Part shown: positions 1 to 8,513 of the stretch, in pieces | Numbering within the stretch: the stretch's first letter is position 1 | Layout of the letters: the number at the start of each line of letters is the position of its first letter | Source: Pyrinomonadaceae bacterium | GTDB taxonomy: Bacteria > Acidobacteriota > Blastocatellia > Pyrinomonadales > Pyrinomonadaceae | NCBI GenBank assembly: GCA_019186825.1 | Contig: JABARP010000024.1 | Coordinates: 1 to 64,000 of the forward strand | Direction: 5' to 3' | DNA: 64,000 bases | Program-made: the position numbers and the translations under genes | Notes under the pieces: generated by a model | Database searches by the model: none | What the model saw: only the letters and a program-made list of their open reading frames with translations | What the model was told of the DNA's origin: nothing

Positions 1-1575
1 CCCGAGGCCGAAACGCATCTTTATGACCTTTTCCTCGCGTGGCGTCAAGGTCGCGAGCACCTCGTCGGTGATCTCGCGTAGGTTCGAGAACGTTACGGAT
101 TCCGCAGGATTTAGGATCGAGCGGTCTTCGATAAAATCGCCGAGATGCGAATCTTCCTCTTCGCCGATCGGCGTTTCAAGCGAGATCGGTTCCTGCGCGA
201 TCTTCAAGACCTTACGCACCTTAGAGACCGGAATATCCATCCGCTTTGCGATCTCTTCGGAGGTCGGTTCGCGGCCAAGTTCCTGCACTAGCAGACGCGA
301 CGTTCGGATTAGCTTGTTGATCGTCTCGATCATATGAACCGGGATGCGGATCGTGCGTGCCTGATCGGCGATTGCACGGGTAATGGCCTGGCGGATCCAC
401 CACGTTGCATAGGTCGAGAATTTATAACCGCGACGCCATTCGAATTTATCGACCGCCTTCATCAGACCGATGTTTCCTTCCTGAATAAGGTCGAGGAACT
501 GCAGGCCGCGGTTCGTGTATTTCTTTGCGATCGAGACGACGAGGCGGAGGTTCGCCTCGACAAGTTCACGCTTCGCCTTGTTCGTTTCGAATTCGCCGAC
601 GCTGATCGTATGGAACGAACGCTTGATCTCGACGACCGGCAAGTGATACTTGTCTTCGATCGCCGTTAGAACGGCCTTTGCCGCATCGATCTGTGCTTTA
701 AGTTCCTTCTTGGTCTTCGGCGCGGGCTTTTTCGCGATCTTTTCAGTGCATCGTTTGATGATCCTCTCGGCAGACCGGATATCGTCCACGACCTGGCGGA
801 TCGCACCGATCAGTTTCTGAAGGGCACGCTCCGTGAGATTCAGGTTCTTGATCTCGTTTGCAACCTCAAGCCGCTGGCGGGCCGTTTTGTACTTTAGCGT
901 AAGAAGACGTTTGCCGCCTTTTTTTCCGGCCTGCTTTTCCTGCTCCTTGATGAGCGAAAGCCAGGTCTTCAACGCGACCTTGAAATGCTCGCGGATGTTT
1001 TCCAATCCTTCGAGCGTCCAACGCATATATTCCTCGGCCTTGTCCTCTTCGACCGAAATTTCCGCCTGCTCCGAGAAAACGACGGTTTCGCGAATGCTCG
1101 CCTTACCCGTATTAAGCTCTTCGATAAAATGCAAAAGCCGCTCGATCGCGATCGGCGAACGGGCGATCGCCTTGTGGGTCTTGATCTGGCCGCGTTCGAT
1201 GCGTTGGGCGATCGAGACCTCGCCCTCGCGGTTCAAAAGCGGCACAACACCCATTTCGCGAAGATACAGGCGGACGGGATCGTTCGATTTGTCGAGAACG
1301 CCGGCTGAAAGGTCGAGGTCGGAATCTTCGTCCTCCTCGTCGTCCGTATCGTCAAGAGCCAGGTCGCTTGCTCGCTCAAGGAGTTTTGCGTCGCTTTCTG
1401 CGACCGAGATGTTCGCCCCTTCGAGGCGTTCGAGAACGTCCTCAAGCTCGTCCTCCGACATCATATTTTGCGGGATCTCGCGGTGGAGTTCTTCGAGGCT
1501 CAAGAATTTTTTTCGCTTGCCGAGGGCAAGCAGGCGATCCATCAAATCTTCTTTTTCGTCGTAATCAACTGCCAT
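1..1575 (-). CDS. rpoD: Primary sigma factor RpoD (sigma-70), 3' end outside window
   Basis: Housekeeping sigma factor that directs RNA polymerase to -35/-10 promoters. The reverse-strand frame is open from ATG at 1575 to the window edge (525 codons seen). In order one sees an N-terminal region 1.1-like segment, a very acidic linker ([15 protein letters not shown], about residues 75-90), region 1.2 ([11 protein letters not shown]), a long non-conserved insert, region 2 ([43 protein letters not shown]), region 3, and the beginning of region 4 ([16 protein letters not shown]), where the window cuts it. Probably 60-70 residues with the -35-binding helix-turn-helix are missing. It follows dnaG on the same strand with a 130-bp gap, the classic macromolecular-synthesis operon order. 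Confidence 0.97.
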   Translation of the reverse strand, partial: MAVDYDEKEDLMDRLLALGKRKKFLSLEELHREIPQNMMSEDELEDVLERLEGANISVAESDAKLLERASDLALDDTDDEEDEDSDLDLSAGVLDKSNDPVRLYLREMGVVPLLNREGEVSIAQRIERGQIKTHKAIARSPIAIERLLHFIEELNTGKASIRETVVFSEQAEISVEEDKAEEYMRWTLEGLENIREHFKVALKTWLSLIKEQEKQAGKKGGKRLLTLKYKTARQRLEVANEIKNLNLTERALQKLIGAIRQVVDDIRSAERIIKRCTEKIAKKPAPKTKKELKAQIDAAKAVLTAIEDKYHLPVVEIKRSFHTISVGEFETNKAKRELVEANLRLVVSIAKKYTNRGLQFLDLIQEGNIGLMKAVDKFEWRRGYKFSTYATWWIRQAITRAIADQARTIRIPVHMIETINKLIRTSRLLVQELGREPTSEEIAKRMDIPVSKVRKVLKIAQEPISLETPIGEEEDSHLGDFIEDRSILNPAESVTFSNLREITDEVLATLTPREEKVIKMRFGLG

Positions 1576-1588
1576 ATTCTGTGATAAA

Positions 1589-1609
1589 CCTTTTCGATTG
1601 TGGAAAAGG
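1589..1609 (-). promoter_or_regulatory. Small hairpin with DnaA-box-like site in the rpoD leader
   Basis: On the minus strand CCTTTT and AAAAGG form a 6-bp stem just upstream of rpoD. The stem and loop contain TTTTCCACA (1599-1607), a common variant of the DnaA box. This may be chance; no binding evidence exists. Confidence 0.3.
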
Positions 1610-1705
1610 CCAAATCGTTGTTCTAAAAATAGCTAATAACGCTTGTAACCCAGGTAAAGTTTCACGCTCCGGCCCGGCACAAAGCAAATTGAAAAGTATA
1701 CCACA

Positions 1706-3562
1706 CTATACTGCGTTTTTTGACTCCAAAGTACGCCGTATTTTCTCAAGATTTAACTGTTCTTCGACCAGACGGGTAAGCGTGGCCGTGTCATTTTCAC
1801 GTTCGGCGATGGCGGCTTCACGGCTGATTTCGTCCACGCGGTTGCGTATAGCCATATTTCTAAGGGCGAAAACGCAGTTTTCGGCCTCGGCAAGGGCTTC
1901 GTCCATCGCCTCGTCATCATCGCGGAATTTTTGGGTCGTGAGGATCTCGCGTGCCAGTTCGAGCGTGGCTTCGTCGCCGTCCAGATGCTCGACGATCGAT
2001 TCAGGGGAAACAACGTCGCCTTTCTCGGAGATCGCAATGAAAGCCTCATAAAGCTCGGCCGTTGCGAGGTTTTCGTAATCGCTCACCTCAAGCTGCGGCA
2101 GGATCGTGGATGCCAATTCGCGGTCGTGAACGAGTATTTTCAGAAGGTTCTTTTCCGCGACCGTAACCTTTGCCCGTGCCGAACGCGAGATCGACCGCTT
2201 CGGGTCGGTGCGCGGCAAATGCGGGGCCGTCTTGCCGGTCGAGGATTGCCAAAGCTCTCTGCGAAGGGTCGCATCATCGATCCCGAAGAAATCCATCGCC
2301 TGGTCGAAGCTCTCACGCTGCTGAACGTGGTTACGGATCGTCGCGATCACGGGCAGAAAGTCCTCGACGGCCTCAGCCTTTTGCTTTGCGTTCGAGAGCT
2401 TGCGGCCCTCGGTCGCGGCCGCAAGTGCGAACTGCAGAAAAGGCGTCGCGCGCCCACGGAGAGCGCTGTATGCTGCTTCGCCGTTCTGCCGTATGAAGTC
2501 GTCCGGATCCTTGCCGTCAGGCAGCACAAGGACCTTAATGTCAAAATCGTGCGGGAGAAGCAGTTCGATCGCCCGTCGAGCCGCCTTCGTGCCGGCCGAA
2601 TCGCCGTCGTAATTGATGACAATGCGTCTAGTGAACCGCGAAAGCAGCTTTGCCTGCGCGTCGGTGAACGCTGTGCCGAGGCTCGCAACGACGTTATCGA
2701 CGCCATTTTCAACAAGAGCGATGAGGTCGAGATAGCCCTCGACGAGTATCACGAAACCTTTCCGGCGAATGGCGTCCTTCGCCTGGAAAAGCCCGTAAAG
2801 GTTGTCGCCCTTTGTGTAAGCCGCGGTTTCGGGCGAGTTGAGATATTTCGGATTGTCGTCAGGCTTGATCGCCCTTGCGCCGAATGCGACGGGCTTGCCC
2901 GAAACATCCAGAACGGGGAACATCACGCGCCCTCGAAAACGATCGAAAAGCCTTTCTTTTTCTTCGTTTACGCTGACAAGGCCCGACTGAGCAATCAGCT
3001 TATCATCCGCGCCGAAATCCCGCAGGAGCCCAAGAAGCGAATCCCATTTGTCGGGCGAAAAGCCGAGACGAAAGTTCTCGATCGTCGTGTCAGAAAGTCC
3101 GCGTTCGGCGATGTACGCACGAGCGGCCTTCGCATCTTTCCCCTTTCCGGCGAGTTCTTTCACCCAGAAGTCTAGTGCAACCTGATTTAGCTCGATGATC
3201 TGGTCGGCAAGGTGCTTTTTCTCCTCGCGTGCCTTTTTGGAGCGGGCAAAACTCTCGTCATCCTCAAGCTCCGGCAGCATATAGCCGGACATTTCGGCAA
3301 CGCGCTTGACTGCCTCGGGAAAGTTCAGGCCTTCCATCTCCATCAGGAAATTGAAGGCTGTGCCGCCTTTGCCGCATCCGAAACACTTGTAAAATCCCTT
3401 TGCGGGATTCACCGAGAACGACGGCGTCTTTTCCTGATGAAATGGGCAGCATGCCATCCAACTCGCTCCCTTTTTCTTCAGGTCCTGAGCATACGGCTGT
3501 ATTATCCGCACCAGATCGGCACGTACCTTTAGATCGTCGATGACGTATTGCGGATAGAGCAT
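1706..3562 (-). CDS. dnaG: DNA primase DnaG
   Basis: Synthesises RNA primers for replication. The 618-residue product has the N-terminal CHC2 zinc-binding domain (C39-x2-H42 ... C60-x2-C63, in CPFHQEKTPSF and KCFGCGKGG), the catalytic TOPRIM domain (VILVEGYLDLI with the EGYxD motif, and NYDGDSAGTKAA with DxDxxG) and a C-terminal helicase-binding region ending near residue 618. Length is normal for the family. The ATG at 3562 shares its A with the last base of the upstream toxin stop codon (TAATG), so translation is probably coupled to the toxin gene. The first 56 bp of the gene are duplicated at 4283-4338, showing that the toxin-antitoxin cassette was inserted exactly at this start codon. Confidence 0.97.
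   Translation of the reverse strand: MLYPQYVIDDLKVRADLVRIIQPYAQDLKKKGASWMACCPFHQEKTPSFSVNPAKGFYKCFGCGKGGTAFNFLMEMEGLNFPEAVKRVAEMSGYMLPELEDDESFARSKKAREEKKHLADQIIELNQVALDFWVKELAGKGKDAKAARAYIAERGLSDTTIENFRLGFSPDKWDSLLGLLRDFGADDKLIAQSGLVSVNEEKERLFDRFRGRVMFPVLDVSGKPVAFGARAIKPDDNPKYLNSPETAAYTKGDNLYGLFQAKDAIRRKGFVILVEGYLDLIALVENGVDNVVASLGTAFTDAQAKLLSRFTRRIVINYDGDSAGTKAARRAIELLLPHDFDIKVLVLPDGKDPDDFIRQNGEAAYSALRGRATPFLQFALAAATEGRKLSNAKQKAEAVEDFLPVIATIRNHVQQRESFDQAMDFFGIDDATLRRELWQSSTGKTAPHLPRTDPKRSISRSARAKVTVAEKNLLKILVHDRELASTILPQLEVSDYENLATAELYEAFIAISEKGDVVSPESIVEHLDGDEATLELAREILTTQKFRDDDEAMDEALAEAENCVFALRNMAIRNRVDEISREAAIAERENDTATLTRLVEEQLNLEKIRRTLESKNAV
3507..3562 (-). repeat. 56-bp direct repeat, copy A (functional dnaG 5' end)
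   Basis: Positions 3507-3562 are identical, base for base, to 4283-4338 (offset 776). The repeat comprises the first 18 codons and part of codon 19 of dnaG and stops precisely at its ATG. Flanking bases differ on both sides. Confidence 0.97.
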
Positions 3563-4008
3563 TACGAGCCGGATAAAAACTCCTCTCGTAGTTCGTCTGA
3601 AAGACGAAATCCAAGAGTCTTTAGCCTATCGACAAGCGCGGCGTCTATCTTGATGAAACCGAGTTTCGCCGCCTCGGCCAATACGCCGAGTGTACCAGTT
3701 AGATCAAGTCCGAGTGTTAATGCGATCCGCCTGCCTTTTTTCTCGTCGATAATGATCCTGCATCCTTGATTCTCAAGTGCAAGGGCGATGGAGCTCGCCT
3801 CGCCGGCATCGAGTGTCGTCAAAAGCTTGGTAAGGCTCGAACTCTCCGTTGGATCGTGAATAGTGATAAAGGAAGGCAGGGCAAGCCCGTATTCAGCCGA
3901 GACAGTGCCCGTGATCCAAACCTCGCCGTAAAGTTTTTCCAGCGTATCCAGCTGATCGAGATTTGTTAGCAATATCAGGCAGCTTGCGTCCGCGATGACT
4001 ACCTTCAT
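3562..4008 (-). CDS. PIN-like toxin (DUF3368 family)
   Basis: A 148-residue PIN-fold protein, presumably a ribonuclease toxin. It begins MKVVIADASCLILLTN, with the first PIN acidic residue (D7) in the typical VIADASxLI strand. Further on are LDAGEASSIALAL (conserved GE), IIIDEKKGRRIA (the DD/DE-x-GR motif) and TGTLGVLAEA, all typical of DUF3368 toxins. Its ATG overlaps the antitoxin stop by 4 bp (ATGA) and its stop overlaps the dnaG ATG by one base. The usual catalytic acids appear present, so the toxin looks intact. It is the second gene of the inserted cassette. Confidence 0.85.
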   Translation of the reverse strand: MKVVIADASCLILLTNLDQLDTLEKLYGEVWITGTVSAEYGLALPSFITIHDPTESSSLTKLLTTLDAGEASSIALALENQGCRIIIDEKKGRRIALTLGLDLTGTLGVLAEAAKLGFIKIDAALVDRLKTLGFRLSDELREEFLSGS

Positions 4009-4241
4009 TTTTGGAGACGGGCCAGATCATCTCTCAATTCTTCCGCCGTATAGCCAAAGATCGAGACACCATACTTACCAAGCTGCTCCAGGAAAGACCG
4101 TTTTGAGATACCAACGAGTTCAGCAGCCTGCCCGCCCGACAATATGCCATCTTCATACAGCTTGGCCGCGAGCGTCATCTTTATATCAAAATCAGTCAAC
4201 CGGACACTGTCTGGCAGATTTATTTCAAGGGTGGCGGTCAT
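4005..4241 (-). CDS. UPF0175-like antitoxin
   Basis: A 78-residue protein (MTATLEINLPDSV...) with the UPF0175 layout: an N-terminal strand (LEINLPDSV), then a helix-turn-helix-like section (KLYEDGILSGGQAAELVGISKRSFLEQLGKYGVS). Such proteins usually pair with DUF3368 PIN toxins and neutralise and autoregulate them. An in-frame upstream start at 4298 would read into the duplicated dnaG segment and is rejected: family alignment begins at the ATG at 4241, and the predicted transcript starts close to it. Confidence 0.82.
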   Translation of the reverse strand: MTATLEINLPDSVRLTDFDIKMTLAAKLYEDGILSGGQAAELVGISKRSFLEQLGKYGVSIFGYTAEELRDDLARLQK

Positions 4242-4247
4242 AAACAG

Positions 4248-4276
4248 ATTGTGCTTCTGATCGGCGTAAGTGTCAA
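4248..4276 (-). promoter_or_regulatory. Promoter of the toxin-antitoxin cassette
   Basis: On the minus strand TTGACA (4271-4276) is followed after exactly 17 bp by CACAAT (4248-4253). The expected transcription start lies only a few bases before the antitoxin ATG at 4241, so the mRNA would be leaderless or nearly so. The promoter lies in the insert just inside repeat copy B, so the cassette probably drives dnaG by read-through. Confidence 0.6.
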
Positions 4277-4338
4277 CAAATTCGCACCAGATCGGCACGT
4301 ACCTTTAGATCGTCGATGACGTATTGCGGATAGAGCAT
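4273..4338 (-). pseudogene. Decapitated dnaG 5' remnant (56-bp direct repeat, copy B at 4283-4338)
   Basis: This copy still begins with the dnaG ATG at 4338 and encodes the first 19 DnaG residues (MLYPQYVIDDLKVRADLVR). It then runs into the insert and stops after two further codons (I, C, TGA). It marks the original position of the primase start, one base after the stop codon of the upstream secreted-protein gene. Nothing suggests the 21-residue peptide has a role. Confidence 0.9.
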
Positions 4339-4339
4339 C

Positions 4340-5050
4340 TTACGGGACAAACCAGTATTGGACCGTCGATTCGATCCGATCGGGATCTGGCCGGGCAATT
4401 ACCTGGAAAAACCTCACCTGGTTTGAGCCAATGTCGTACGTTTTTCGCAGGTTTGCAAGGATCTTTCGTTTTCTCTTTGCAAACTCGGTCCGCGATCGGA
4501 CGCGCAGGACGATGTTGGTGCGAGCCTCTGGTTCCGCTTTCAGAAGCTGAGCCAGGATATTGATTCTGTCCACATAGGAGCACGGCTCGGGTTCCCATTC
4601 CGGAGAATATCCACAGTCCTCAATAATAAAAGGCTTCGTTCCCTCCGGATAGCGAAATGACCATTCGGCTTCGTCGATCTGCGGCATCTGAGCTCCGGCA
4701 GGAATCAGCCAGGCTCTGACCATTCTTTTCTCAGTTTGACGAGCACGTACAAACTTCCAACGATCTTTCAGCTGCGGCCCTGCACGCGAAACAAAATATC
4801 TGCGTGCGACCTGTTCGAGCTCAAGGTCCCTTTCGACATCTCCAACTTTACCGTGGACCACAATGACGCACTTAGATCCGGGATGACCAAACACTGAAAG
4901 AGCCGTGCTGTCGAGTATCGCCAACATTTCCTCATAGTTGGCGTTATTGCGCTCGTATAGGAGGATCGGTTGTGGTACGGCTTGAGACCGCGTGGTCACA
5001 AAAGTGGCCGCCGTGAGGAAAATCAATAGGAAAATTCGTTTCACTGTCAT
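4340..5050 (-). CDS. Secreted protein of unknown function
   Basis: A 236-residue protein with a clear signal peptide (MTVKRIFLLIFLTAATFVTTRSQA, cleavage near residue 24). The mature part has two strand-helix stretches (ILLYERNNANYEEMLAILDS; NIVLRVRSRTEFAKRKRKILANLRKTY) and several cysteines (CVIVVHG, IIEDCGYSPEWEPEPCSYVDR). I do not recognise the family. Before the cassette inserted, this gene abutted dnaG with one base between stop and start, so it was probably cotranscribed with dnaG-rpoD. Confidence 0.8.
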   Translation of the reverse strand: MTVKRIFLLIFLTAATFVTTRSQAVPQPILLYERNNANYEEMLAILDSTALSVFGHPGSKCVIVVHGKVGDVERDLELEQVARRYFVSRAGPQLKDRWKFVRARQTEKRMVRAWLIPAGAQMPQIDEAEWSFRYPEGTKPFIIEDCGYSPEWEPEPCSYVDRINILAQLLKAEPEARTNIVLRVRSRTEFAKRKRKILANLRKTYDIGSNQVRFFQVIARPDPDRIESTVQYWFVP

Positions 5051-5114
5051 TTGGCCGAGCTGAGCATCTTCCTGACCACTTTGATCGTCATTTAGTTCAT
5101 GCGTGGCGCGTTCC

Positions 5115-7493
5115 TTATTGCTTCAAGCTAGCTATTGTAGCACCGTGGCCGCCTTGCGAAGACGGTGCGAATTCGAAGCGTTCGACAAGATCGCTCGTCT
5201 TCAAAAAGTGGTGAACGTAGTTCTTCAAGGCTCCGGTCCCGAAGCCGTGGATGATGCGGACACGCGGCAGGCTCGCCATATACGCTTCGTCAAGAAAGCG
5301 ATCGAGTTCGTACTCGGCATCGGCGGTTGTTTTGCCGATCAAGTTGAGCTCCGCGGGCGAATCATCGGCGTCTATCGGGCGATGGGTGCTTTGTGGTCTT
5401 GCACCGGCATTTGATTCGGGCGTCGTAAGTGCAAGCTCGCTCAGTTTCTGCCGCAGGCGAATGTTGCCGACGACAACCTGGGCGACATCGTCATCGATCC
5501 GCTCTACTTTGCCGACCTTGCCGAAGCTTGTCGCAACGGTCGAACCAACCTCGATCTCGCCCGCCGAGACGATGTTCGCTTCCGCATGCTCGAACGCACT
5601 TTTCGGTGCCGCCGTTTTATTGATCTTCCCAACTACAGCGCGGTTCAGCTCGGCCTTTCGTGCACTGCGTTCCTTTTCGAGCCGATTCTTTAAAGCCTTG
5701 TCCTTGATGGTTTCGAGAAACGCCTTCGACTGACGGTCAAAGTCCGCCGTCGCCTCGGCGAGTTTTGCCTCGAATTCGCGTGCCCTCTCCTTTTCGCGCT
5801 TTTCGGCCTCGCTTTCCAGCGAACCGAACTTCGCGGCGACCGCCTCGCGTTCTTCTTCGAGGGCGACGCGAAGGTCTTCCGCCATCCTTGTTTCCGTCTG
5901 CAGACGCTGAAGGTATTCTTCTGCCTCGCGTGCCGAGGTATCCAGATGCTCGCGCGCAATGCCGATGATCTTGTCGCGTATCCCGAAACGCCGGGCGATC
6001 TCTATGCCCGACGATGCTCCTGCGAGTCCGGTCAGAAGGCGATAGGTCGGTTCGAGAGTTTGCTCGTTAAATTCGACCGACGCGTTTACCACATCCGGGT
6101 CGTTCGCCGCATACATCTTTAACCCGCGATAGTGAGTCGATGCAATGACGTGTGCGCCGCATTCGCGTCGAAAGTGATCGACGATCGCAACGCCGAGGGC
6201 AGAGCCTTCTTCAGGGTCGGTTCCGGTTCCGGCCTCGTCCAGAAGGATCAGCGCGGGAGCCGAACACTCGTCGATCATCGACGCGATATTCGACATATGC
6301 GAAGAGAATGTCGAGAGGTTCGCGTTCAGCGACTGATGGTCACCGATGTCGGCAAGCACCGACGCGTAAAACGGGACCATGGCCCGTTTCGCAGGTACAG
6401 GAAAGCCGGCGAGAGCCATCAAGCTCAGCAGCCCGGCGGTCTTCAGCACGACCGTTTTTCCGCCCGCGTTCGCACCCGAAATGATCATTACCGAGCGTTC
6501 TCGCGTAAGCGTCAAACTGCTCGGAACGATCGAGCCGGAGCCCGCGGCTTCTCTGAGGTTTTGCTCAAGCAGCGGATGACGCGCATCCGTGAGATCGAGC
6601 GTTTCGTCTTTTGATATCTTAGGAACAACGCAATCGAAGCTTCGTGCAAAGGCCGTCTTCGCCTTGATCGCATCAAGCTCAGCGACCGCGTGGGCCGCGG
6701 CCTCGATCTCCGGCAGATGTTCCCGCAAAAGGTCGGTCAGCGAATGCAGTATGCGGCCGATCTCGCGTTCTTCCTGCCCTTTAAGGTTTTGAATTTCGTT
6801 GTTCGCGTCGATCGTCTCGAGCGGTTCGACATAGATGGTCTGCCCGCTCGAAGAGAAGCCGTGAGCGACGCCCGCGACCTTGCCGCGAAAGTCCGCCTTT
6901 AGCGGGATCACGAAGCGATCGTTTCGGATCGTAACGATCGCATCCTGGATAGCATTTCCCGCAGAGCGCATCGCCGCCTCGAGCGAACGCGTAAGCTGCG
7001 CGCGTTTTGAGTTGATCTCGCGTCGCAATTTCGCAAGCTCCGGCGAGGCCGAATCATCTATTTCGCCGCCGGGCAAGATCTTTCGCGAGATCTCACCGGT
7101 CGCCGTCGAAAGGCGAGGCGTAAATGCCGAGACGATCGACCAAAGCGTCGGGCAATCCTGCTTTTCGCTTTCAACAAGCGAGCGTGCCGCAACGGCCTGA
7201 GAGCAAAGGCTTGCGACCGCCGTCAGCGACAGTGCATCGAGTGCCGCATTCTCGATCCGCAGGATAGCGAGCTGTTCATGCGGGTCATCGAGACCTGAGA
7301 AGGTCCAGAACAAATTCTTTTCTTCGGAAAGCCGGAGAGTTTCCGCGACGGTCGCGAGTGCGCGGTCGAGTTCAAGCCGCGATGTGAAAGGACGAGCGGC
7401 ACGCACCAAGGATTCTCCCGCCACGGTCTGCGCGGCGCGCGCGACGAGGTCGAGAAGTCTTGAAAATTCGAGTGTTTCCAATGAGTAACTCAT
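5115..7493 (-). CDS. mutS2: MutS2-type ATPase/endonuclease
   Basis: A 792-residue MutS2 homologue. These proteins lack the mismatch-recognition domain of MutS and act on recombination intermediates or collided ribosomes. Visible are the core and lever region, the coiled clamp, Walker A (GANAGGKT, about residue 345), the Walker B/signature stretch (LILLDEAGTGTDPEEGSAL), a charged coiled coil (about 510-620) and a C-terminal Smr nuclease domain (LNLIGKTTADAEYELDRFL, then RIIHGFGTGAL with the HGxGTG motif). The start at 7493 (MSYSLETLEFSRLLDL) matches the family; the longer frame to 7568 overlaps the upstream gene. It follows the DCC protein gene by about 11 bp. Confidence 0.95.
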   Translation of the reverse strand: MSYSLETLEFSRLLDLVARAAQTVAGESLVRAARPFTSRLELDRALATVAETLRLSEEKNLFWTFSGLDDPHEQLAILRIENAALDALSLTAVASLCSQAVAARSLVESEKQDCPTLWSIVSAFTPRLSTATGEISRKILPGGEIDDSASPELAKLRREINSKRAQLTRSLEAAMRSAGNAIQDAIVTIRNDRFVIPLKADFRGKVAGVAHGFSSSGQTIYVEPLETIDANNEIQNLKGQEEREIGRILHSLTDLLREHLPEIEAAAHAVAELDAIKAKTAFARSFDCVVPKISKDETLDLTDARHPLLEQNLREAAGSGSIVPSSLTLTRERSVMIISGANAGGKTVVLKTAGLLSLMALAGFPVPAKRAMVPFYASVLADIGDHQSLNANLSTFSSHMSNIASMIDECSAPALILLDEAGTGTDPEEGSALGVAIVDHFRRECGAHVIASTHYRGLKMYAANDPDVVNASVEFNEQTLEPTYRLLTGLAGASSGIEIARRFGIRDKIIGIAREHLDTSAREAEEYLQRLQTETRMAEDLRVALEEEREAVAAKFGSLESEAEKREKERAREFEAKLAEATADFDRQSKAFLETIKDKALKNRLEKERSARKAELNRAVVGKINKTAAPKSAFEHAEANIVSAGEIEVGSTVATSFGKVGKVERIDDDVAQVVVGNIRLRQKLSELALTTPESNAGARPQSTHRPIDADDSPAELNLIGKTTADAEYELDRFLDEAYMASLPRVRIIHGFGTGALKNYVHHFLKTSDLVERFEFAPSSQGGHGATIASLKQ

Positions 7494-7504
7494 CTGCCAG
7501 GCTC

Positions 7505-7915
7505 TCACGCGGCCGTATCCGCATCGGCGAGAAAACGCGAACGCACATCCGGCGTCGGCATCATACACGCGTCCTTTTTGCCGAATAGACGATAGCGATA
7601 TTTCGCAAAAAGTTTATAGAACCAGTCGCGTATCGGTCGCGGCACGATGCGAAATGCGCCAAGCAACGACCATCCTCCGCCCAAATGCTTTGCGATCCTG
7701 ATAGCGGCATCCGAATGGATGAACGCTCGCCCATCGTCGATCAAGATCACCGAATCGACACCTTCCGGTATTTGATGCTTTGCGACGAACTCGCGTCCGA
7801 CACTCGATTGCAGCGGGGCGAATCGAAACAGGCGGTCCTTGTCGTGCGCGATGAGGAAATTCACCGCCCCATTACAAAAATTGCACACGCCGTCAAATAG
7901 GACGATCCGTTCCAT
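7505..7915 (-). CDS. DCC-family thiol-disulfide oxidoreductase (DUF393)
   Basis: A 136-residue protein beginning MERIVLFDGVCNFCNG, which contains the family DGxCxxC signature with a CxxC pair (CNFC) near residues 11-14. The rest follows the family pattern (FRFAPLQS, DSVILIDDGRAFIHSDAAIRIAKHLGG, IPRPIRDWFYKLFAKYRYRLFGK). The family is predicted to have a thioredoxin-like fold; its physiological role is unclear. It lies just upstream of mutS2 on the same strand and probably shares its transcript. Confidence 0.9.
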   Translation of the reverse strand: MERIVLFDGVCNFCNGAVNFLIAHDKDRLFRFAPLQSSVGREFVAKHQIPEGVDSVILIDDGRAFIHSDAAIRIAKHLGGGWSLLGAFRIVPRPIRDWFYKLFAKYRYRLFGKKDACMMPTPDVRSRFLADADTAA

Positions 7916-8021
7916 AGCAAGAGTTTACCCCAAAGATCGAAGGAAATTCAGCCGCCGCGGATTCGAGGTTTTGCGGGAGGCCGAATTCTGGTATATCTTC
8001 GGGAGAAAGCCGGAGAAATTT

Positions 8022-8513
8022 ATGGATAGCATCGCTTTTCTGAATCGAGTTTCGCAAAAATTAGCGTCAAACGGGTTCATGCCGATGGATCAGCGCCTAT
8101 ATCAGCCGGTTGGGTTTAAATGGGCATCAAGACGATCGGGTTTTGAGATATCGAAATTCGGTATGCACGATTCGACGTTCATCTTTTGCGAGATCCCGGC
8201 ACTGGACCCCGCGAAGATGTCGGGATTCAGCAATGCGGCATTTTCATTTGCCAACTCGAACAAGTCGGTTGGGCTACCTAACGGCTTTTTTATGAGCGTA
8301 TCGTGCTTTCCCGTCGCGATCACCTCGAACGCGGATCCTCAGCTAATGCAAATTGTGAAGGGCACTACCCCGACGAAGCATTTCGGAGGGTTTGAAATGC
8401 CTGTCGTCTTTGATACGACGACGGGAGCTTTGGCCTATTACGAGGGAACTCCGCTTTGGGGAGCCGCATACTTTTCGGGATTTAGAAAGGTCGTGGTGAA
8501 CAATCTGGCCTAG
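8022..8513 (+). CDS. Conserved hypothetical protein
   Basis: A 163-residue protein starting MDSIAFLNRVSQKLASNGF, with a CGGAG ribosome-binding site 8 bases upstream of the ATG at 8022. A longer in-frame extension to 7839 overlaps the divergent DCC gene and is rejected. It has no signal peptide or membrane segment, and a central aromatic, strand-rich stretch (FEISKFGMHDSTFIFCEIPALD; FFMSVSCFPVAITSN). Its stop overlaps that of the convergent msrB by a few bases. I do not recognise the family. Confidence 0.7.
   Translation: MDSIAFLNRVSQKLASNGFMPMDQRLYQPVGFKWASRRSGFEISKFGMHDSTFIFCEIPALDPAKMSGFSNAAFSFANSNKSVGLPNGFFMSVSCFPVAITSNADPQLMQIVKGTTPTKHFGGFEMPVVFDTTTGALAYYEGTPLWGAAYFSGFRKVVVNNLA

Larger units (their letters stand above)
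3563..4338 (-). mobile_element. Toxin-antitoxin cassette inserted at dnaG with 56-bp target duplication
   Basis: A 776-bp unit (one repeat copy plus 720 bp of insert) separates dnaG from the gene that originally preceded it. It contains only a UPF0175-like antitoxin gene, a DUF3368/PIN toxin gene and a promoter; there is no transposase, integrase or terminal inverted repeat. The original junction can be reconstructed: the stop codon of the secreted-protein gene (4340-4342) lies one base from the remnant dnaG ATG at 4338. The architecture recalls integrative elements that restore the 5' end of their target gene (as SXT does at prfC), but how this one moved cannot be seen. Confidence 0.75.

Noticed and set aside
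1931..3175. A 414-codon plus-strand frame across dnaG
   Set aside because: It is the antisense shadow of the primase gene, has no family motif, and dnaG itself is clear.
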